A DNA stretch of 64,000 bases. Origin: Plumapathes pennacea. Taxonomy: Eukaryota > Cnidaria > Anthozoa > Antipatharia > Myriopathidae. The DNA is taken from positions 16,859,591 to 16,923,590 of the forward strand of contig OZ038469.1 of the NCBI GenBank assembly GCA_964036295.1, read 5' to 3'. The position numbers were made by a program, and so were the translations under genes. Position 1 is the first letter of the stretch. Every line of letters begins with the position of its first letter. The notes beneath the pieces are model-generated. The model saw nothing but the letters and a program-made list of their open reading frames with translations, had not been told where the DNA came from and did no database searches. Positions 57,901 through 64,000 of the stretch are shown piece after piece.

Positions 57901-60899
57901 AGAACACTGGATATACTGTTGGAATGTGCGCGATCAGTGTCTCAGCCAATCATATTGCAGATCTAACGCAGTTTACCTGGTTCAGTCTGTCCATATATGG
58001 TTCCTATGACGTTGTACACATCTCTTCTCTCGAGACTCAAACTTACGTTCACACTGACGGATCTGCAGAAGAACGGACAAAAACGTCATAAAAAGTTAGC
58101 ATTTTCCATTAACATACCACACACGTGCTTCAGTTCCGCCCTCACCTTTCTTCGTTGACCGCCATTTCAAGATGATACACAAAACCCAACTTTCCTTGCC
58201 AATCATCTGGAGCTGGGGACTTTGTAAGCGCCCTAACAGGCAAAGATAAAGTCATTAACGATCACAGCAGAGAATTCATCGAGAAGATAAATAGATGAAT
58301 GGATGCATGGATAGACAGATAGACGGATAGGTAGTTAGATGGACCAAAACAAATACTAAATAAGTTAGGTGGAAATTATTGGTAAAATCTCACCTTAACA
58401 ATGGTTCAGCGTCTCCAAAAGAAATCGGCTGGACAGGAATTTTTCGAAAGGGCACATCCTTCTCAGGAATTCGATAGATTCCATCTGGTGAATATCAGAT
58501 CGATCGTCGTTAGATCTTGCCAGTTTCAAGACTCACATTTCATAAAGCACAAAGATTTTTAAAGTCGATGGGGAAAGCAGAGGCACTGACGGGGTTGAGC
58601 TTTAAATTATCGTACTGTACTCACCAGTTGCTGGGTAACCCGGAGTCAATGGGTCTCCTTTCACCATCCACAAGTTTCCTCTCTGAACGCCATCACTAGA
58701 GATCCAGTTGTAGTTAGGATAAGTTTCGTTCATACCATCCTTGGCGTAGTCCGCAGGGTCTGTATAAATTATCAGCGCTTTCGCTCCGCGGGTTTCGGCA
58801 TTCAAGGCCTACAGTATAACAAAGTTTGAAGATATGATCACTCGTGATTCGAGAATGTCTTACCACATAGCAAGATGAAAAGAGAAACGTCACGACTAAT
58901 TTCAATCCATACAGTCAACTCTCTCTAAGCGGGCACCTCTATAAAGCAGACAGTATGCAGATTTGGCTCTTGCCCATTTTCACTTGTTTCTCTGTAACTG
59001 AAGTCTCTCTAAGGCGGACACCTCTCTGAGACGGACACTAAATGCTAGTCCCGAAGGTCAAGTCCGCCTTATAGAGAATATACTGTATTTCCTCGTTTTG
59101 GCCATAACGTCATTACCGATAATAAGCTAGCCTTTCATGGAAAGAGGTAAAACTACAGCTATATCGTCCTCCAAGTTGATGGAGCCAATCAAGTCGACGG
59201 ACAGTCTAATGGACAGCCAAATGAACAGTCAAATAGGCAGTCAAATGGACAGTCAAATGGACAGTCAAATGGGCAGTTAAATGGGCAGTCAAATGGACAG
59301 CCAAATGAACAGTCTAATGGACAGCCAAATGGACAGTCAAATGGACAGTCAAATGGGCAGTCAAATGGACAGTCAAATGCACATTGACAGTTACATAGAC
59401 AATCAAATGAACAGTTAACCGCGCTTTTTGCTTACCTTGCTTCCTCTGAAGAGTTTTCCGTATCGAACGATGACAACTTTACCACTGACGTTAATCCCCA
59501 GGGTCGTCAGCTTATCAAAATCCTCTACTCGCCCATAATTAGCATAAACAAGCTTTCCCTGATTATAAACCAAAAGAAAATCTTACATAATGTAAATTAT
59601 AAACTACTAGTTTTTTCACATCCCTTTTTGTGGTCGTAACTGCACAAGATGTTGCGACCACAAAAACGGCTGCGAAGAGACTAGTCAACTACCAACAACG
59701 GATTTGATTAAACCAATGAACATTTCAGTCAAGTTCTGAAAATCTTACGGTGAAGGCGCCTGATCCAGAATACGCGTTGTACGAGAACACTCTTCTCGTG
59801 TCATTTTCTGATTGGTCGAAAATTTTCTCCCTCGGCGCAGACGCGTTAAGAACTTTACCATCCTTGTCGAGCAGAGCAGCCACGCCAGGCCTTGTGGGAT
59901 AGGAGAGAAGAATGCTGTAACGTTTGAGTTCGGCGTTATCAAGTCCGTATGTTTCCCATTCCTTTTTCATGTACACAGCCTGCTCATAGCTTTCATTTGA
60001 TCCGGCGATGTGTGGAATTCCAGCGAAATATCTACAAATTAAGTAAAGTCGATTTTTGACCACTGCTCTATCATTCATTGTACAACATCGGTGCATTTTA
60101 TTCTCCTTTTTGCCTCTGTTACCACTGACTCTAATATATAGTGAATCACGACTGTTTTAACCATTTCACTTCCGCTTGTTTGTCAGTATTGTAGCGAGAC
60201 TGATCGGTAGCTTAATCAGCTTTAATCTGAGCAAGCTATCAAAAACGCCCAAAAACGTCTCCTTACTGTATGATGTATTTCTGGTGGAGAAAATTGAAGT
60301 TGATCACCTCTAAACGTTAATATTGTTCAGTTGTTATCGTCGGCGCAAACCACACATGGAACATACATCCGGGAACATTGACCTTTCGGCCACACAAAAA
60401 CAACATTCAGTAAGGCCCTGCACGGTTGCCATGCCTATTGCGCAATGAGCGCCAAAAGCTGGGAAGAAAACCCACGCTAACCTTTTGTTCGAAATTTTAC
60501 TATTTTATTATCAAAACTTGATTACGTTTTGTGGTAAAAGTGTATTTTCCCCTTTTCAAGTCGCACTTCCTCCACAGCTGCTTCCATCTAAAGACAACTT
60601 TGCCAAACAAGCATGCATTATTAATAATTCGCGACACAAAATAAGTGAACTACTTCAGTTCACCCGCAGCGAGCTTACCTCAGCTGTTCTTTAATGTGAG
60701 GCGCTGACATTTTGTTCACTGCGTCGGACAATATCGCTTTGTGCTTTTCCACCGACGCAGAAGCGTCCGAGTCGCACCCTGGAGCGACCGCTCTCCGCAC
60801 GAAATAACCGACAACAAACGCGACAACGATCAGGATAATCACAATCACCGCTATCAATACGGGACGCTTATTCCTTGAGCACCAGCTTCCTACTCCCAT
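54982..60899 (-). CDS. Glutamate carboxypeptidase II (NAALADase/FOLH1)-like M28B metallopeptidase, complete
   Basis: Type II membrane zinc exopeptidase family that trims acidic peptides or folyl-glutamates outside the cell. The exons are 60679-60899, 59749-60031, 59436-59558, 58625-58808, 58394-58484, 58146-58232, 57977-58062, 57704-57820, 57399-57484, 57185-57248, 57041-57108, 56692-56771, 56452-56542, 55734-55980, 55463-55544, 55255-55347 and 54982-55162, giving 727 aa (human FOLH1 750). Residues 1-35 are a short basic tail plus a membrane segment ([20 protein letters not shown]). By alignment from memory with human FOLH1, all zinc ligands are kept: H367 and D377 (GNHRDAW, AADPSSG), E414/E415 (WGAEEFG), D443 and H536 (YPLYH). 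Two glutamate-pocket positions differ (L679 for Lys699, D520 for Arg534), so the substrate may not be glutamate. A second possible first exon lies at 61890-62104. Confidence 0.95.
56158..56332. mobile_element. Degenerate inverted-repeat element in peptidase intron 13
   Basis: The left part reads ggtttttatcagcgacacaa followed by gcacaag and gcgacgcaggcacag. The right part reads gcctgttttcgctgtgaaat, then ctcctgtgcttgtccttgtg, which is roughly complementary. The arms are imperfect, so this looks like an old MITE. No target duplication was found. Confidence 0.5.
57590..57665. repeat. Six-base minisatellite (cgtgtc/cgtgtt) in peptidase intron 8
   Basis: Degenerate tandem array of cgtgtt, cgtgtc and cgttcg hexamers between exons 8 and 9. 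Short ORFs in several frames here are due to the repeat. Confidence 0.85.
58912..59085. mobile_element. Tc1/mariner-like MITE in peptidase intron 3 (174 bp)
   Basis: The left end cagtcaactctctctaagcg and the right end (complement cagtatattctctataaggc) form an imperfect inverted repeat, with internal copies of tctctaaggcggacacctct. TA dinucleotides flank the element at 58910-58911 and 59086-59087, as in Tc1/mariner insertions. There is no transposase. Confidence 0.75.
59199..59416. repeat. 12-bp minisatellite (agtcaaatggac)n in peptidase intron 3
   Basis: About 17-18 tandem 12-bp units with single-base variants (ggacagtcaaat, gggcagtcaaat, gaacagtctaat). The array ends 20 bp before the donor of exon 3 (59436), on the intron side. 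Confidence 0.94.
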
Positions 60900-61889
60900 T
60901 TCTTTTTGACAAGACAAGATGCAAGAAAGTGGGATCAGCTTCAGGGAGGTTCTCAGGCCAACGATCTCCGCCTCAGTTCCTTACAACAAGAATGTTCCAG
61001 ACCGCGCGGTTCAGGAAGTTTCATATTACATATTGATGACAACAGCGCGGCAGCGAATCAGAGCTAACTTTACATTTGTAATCCGATTCGCTACTCTGCA
61101 CTACCAACGTCACATCCGGTACAACGGTACCAAAATGTCTCACTACCTGTTCTGTTGAATACTCACAGCGATAACATATGAAGTTGGTAGATAAAGATAT
61201 GATATGCTTTGTATGTTCGCCCGCATCTGGAACTGAAATTGAGCAGGATCACGTGATCAAAAAGAGAGAGGAGTGCCTTGCCAAACCAGATGACGCTTGA
61301 TCGATCTTTAAATTCTCTCTGGGTGATCTCTATGTTTCAATTCAGACAGGTTGAGAATGAATGAATTAGACGTGGTCGTACCCTTCAACATAAACTAAGC
61401 AAAAACTACTTGATGAGTATGGTGTGATCAGTACGACACAATTTTATATCCGGCCGTGATCAGCAGAACAGATAGTCACAGCTGTCTTACGAATCGACTC
61501 ATATGCATGTTTTAAAGGTTTTAATAACTTGAATGACATCTAGATGATCCTTGCCTAGAAAATTTTCTTGAGCGAATATCTTATTAACGGGAAGTAAGTC
61601 AGCCGAGTTACACAAGTGTTTGTGGACTTTCGTGGCCTCCTTAGCAACCAAAGTAAATGTTTCATGAAGACAGGCTTGTTTTGTTATCAGGAAATGTGCC
61701 GTAGAGGCTAATTTCTTTGGACGGTTCGAGTTTTATATTCCGACAACATGGAGCCGTGTCTCACTCAATCACCAAACAGTTTTGGATTAATAAACGATGC
61801 AGAACAGTTTACTGTCAACTTGTCAAGGGTTTCACTGTCCGCCATATAACTGACCGCCGACTGTTTGAAGAAGTAAACAAAAGTCTTAC
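60900..61889. other. Region between the two alternative first exons of the peptidase
   Basis: About 1 kb. It must hold the promoter of exon 1a (60679-60899), and would be intron if transcription starts at exon 1b. No ORF of interest and no recognised repeat. CpGs are denser within about 150 bp of exon 1a (60960-61100). Confidence 0.5.
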
Positions 61890-62104
61890 CTCAAATTTTC
61901 TTTAATCGTTGCACTCGACACGGACTTGAGAACAGCTTCATCTATCTTCAGTTTATCTGACAATTTGGGATTCGTGGTCTTAGAACCATTAACGGTTTCT
62001 GCGTTTGATTTGGCAGCTACAAAATATCCTATCACAAAACCCAGAAGACCAACGAGGAAGATGAACAGTGCAAACCCGAAGATAAATTTCTTCTGTAAAC
62101 TCAT
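61890..62104 (-). CDS. Alternative (or duplicated) first exon of the GCPII-like peptidase
   Basis: The reading frame from ATG at 62104 (MSLQKKFIFGFALFIF...) encodes a short basic cytoplasmic tail, a membrane segment (FALFIFLVGLLGFVIGYFV) and a stalk ending SSATIKENL. It stops at a perfect donor (TTTGAG|gtaag). It aligns with exon 1a over its whole length (VGYFV / [15 protein letters not shown] / SSATIKENLR). Both end with two bases of a split Arg codon: 215 nt here and 221 nt in exon 1a, both remainder 2. Either can join exon 2 at 60031 in frame, giving 725 or 727 aa. An in-frame upstream ATG at 62164 would add 20 residues. It is either a true alternative first exon with its own promoter or the remnant of a tandem gene copy whose other exons are lost. 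Confidence 0.78.
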
Positions 62105-64000
62105 CTCGCTGGAACGGGTTGTCAGTGGATACGATGAATTGCTTGGCGCAATTCGACATAGCATTTTCGGAACGACTTCATTTTATGGAAATTTTTGCCA
62201 AAAGGGAAAATTAAAGTCAACAAGAGGTAAATGAAGTCAACAACTTGATTGACAGTGACTGACTGGATGAAAGGATCCAGCTGTTGTGAGGATGACAATT
62301 AGTGGAAAAGTTCTCTTGTTTTTTTTTTCTCTGTTCGATACTTGGAAGATGCTAAACAGTGGTTGGCCGAGCCGGGTGACAATAAGTCAGAATGCCTTGC
62401 TCCAGTCAAATATTTAGATGTATCCAAGTTCAAAGCTAAGAGATAACGTAACAAGTTAGAGCCCCACCAGCTTTTAGTCGCCTGACGAAGATCCCTTCGC
62501 AAATAGTAATAACTTCTCAGTTTTCCACTGGAAGGAACACTCCTACAAAGTTGCCGTTTTAGTGAAAATAAAAGTTGTCGCATTCTCTGAGCTGATTTGC
62601 TAGGTTTCTTTTTTCTTAAAACCCTGCCATTGATCGGAAGGTCCAGTGACGCAAAACAAACGAAGCCAACCCGAGCAGAATACACCGGTTAAACAATTTC
62701 TAATTTGTTCTTACGTGGCTCAATTTGTTGCGGATGTTCACAGATATTTTGCCATTTTCTGGTGGCTACTTTTACAGCAGGCGTTGATCGACAGCTTTCA
62801 CACCCTAAATGATTCTTCTTCTATACATTTTAAGAATCGTTTCCGCAAAGTTGTTTTTAATTTTCAGGGTGTCTGTCTAATCATTTTACAGTATACATAG
62901 GAAATATTACAGGTACCAGCCGAAGTTCATTATCTTTTTAATAAAAACTATACTATAGATTAAAATCTTCAGAGTTTTGTATAAAAGATATTACGAAATA
63001 AATTATAAAACATTTCCAAAGTTTTGACTCTAAAGTTAAAGGTTAAATGGCCACAAAACACAAAAACAAAAAACAAAAATCATCAACTTTCCAGAAACTA
63101 TATTCAAAATCTGGCGTTTTGCCCGTTTCTCGAATATAAAACTACATAGCAATTTTTATAATCGTTGTTGAAAAATGACTTTTAAACCACCGATATTTGT
63201 AATGTAAATGATACATTATCTCCATAGTTATCCTTTCGTAAAATATTTTGTGCATGTGAAACGCTCTTACTTTCACGACATCTTCTGTGCCAGTTGTGTA
63301 ATGAGAATTTTGTCTGACAACTTCGCTTTATTATTATGTCTCAAATCCATTGGAAATTGAACACAAGTCGTTTTGAGATCGCTCAAGTTGATTGCTCGAC
63401 GTGTGAAAAATACCACTGTTTATACAGTGACCTGAGAGAAGACATATCTGACATTACAAAACAAACTGGAAAAAAAAAAACACACAATTTTATGTCAGTT
63501 CTGCGATTCACCGATTTGTTTTAAATGTTTGTTATTCCGCATGATTTTAAAACGTTCGTGTATTTCTAATTTCGACAGATGACTGAGGTTCATTATTAAT
63601 AGTCGTTTTTAGCATATTCTCGAAACGAGGCCGTCTGCACTTGAATAAAGATCATGAAATTGCCCTTGTTCAAACCCGTGGGAAGTAACAATTAATATCA
63701 TACCATTTTCGGCGGGTGACATTTCCAATACAATCAGCCATCGAATCTATCACATTTAAATCTTATTAAACAAAACGTCTGATTCACGTTTATTCTAAAT
63801 TATCGGTTTTACAGGTTACTCTTCTGAAATGTTATTAAAAAAAATCTAAAAAACAAAACTATTTAAGAAAGGATTCACAACCGCCAGCACTTGTAACCTA
63901 CGAAAACAAATAGACTAACTCGACGCTATTCTAAGACAACTAACAATTATTTTATCAAAGTAATAAAAAACATGGCTACTAGACAATTACGTTCATGACC
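62105..64000. other. AT-rich upstream flank, no supported gene
   Basis: Probable promoter region of exon 1b, then AT-rich intergenic DNA. A 128-codon minus-strand reading frame (62299-62685) begins with GTG and has no recognised family, so it is not called. Right of 62900 the sequence is very AT-rich with short A/T runs, and I see nothing else. Confidence 0.45.

Noticed and set aside
62299-62685. 128-codon minus-strand ORF rich in basic residues
   Set aside because: It starts with GTG, has no ATG near the start and no recognised domain; a transposon fragment is possible but cannot be supported.

Overview
The window is animal nuclear DNA: short exons with GT/AG introns, no operons, abundant microsatellites, MITEs and a tRNA-derived SINE. 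The protein families and a SINE whose body I associate with stony-coral genomes point to an anthozoan cnidarian, probably a scleractinian coral. The species is not readable from the sequence and this placement is inference.

Layout. Positions 1-20347 are one satellite array of about 61 head-to-tail monomers of 334 bp, running off the left edge, with visible higher-order repeats. The array decays into degenerate and inverted monomer fragments to about 21300. Next is a small, previously unassembled bZIP transcription-factor gene (minus strand, 22024-23940; ATF3/JDP2/FOS-like). Positions 24-31 kb are mostly intergenic and hold a SINE, a Harbinger-type MITE and a diverged duplicated segment.

Positions 31994-41867 hold two GH65 genes of the protein-glucosylgalactosylhydroxylysine glucosidase (PGGHG/ATHL1) family, arranged head-to-head. 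Their exon lengths match exactly in the middle of the genes. Central exons are almost identical, whereas the N-terminal exon, part of exon 5 and the C-terminus differ, which looks like gene conversion. Copy A ends in a hydrophobic tail; copy B starts with a signal peptide and lacks the tail.

Positions 42253-45415 hold a candidate gene for an acidic heptad-repeat protein, with an 18-nt microexon. Positions 46241-53964 hold a complete 22-exon SEC23 gene (771 aa; COPII coat). Positions 54982-60899 hold a complete 17-exon M28B peptidase of the glutamate carboxypeptidase II (NAALADase/FOLH1) family (727 aa). A homologous second first exon at 61890-62104 is in the same splice phase, implying two alternative membrane anchors. 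The remaining right end is AT-rich upstream DNA with no supported gene.

The genes do not form a pathway. The only functional linkage is the divergent PGGHG pair, which shares a 1.5 kb intergenic region and probably acts on collagen-type glucosylgalactosyl-hydroxylysine. Exon boundaries were assigned by hand from splice signals, reading phase and family similarity.
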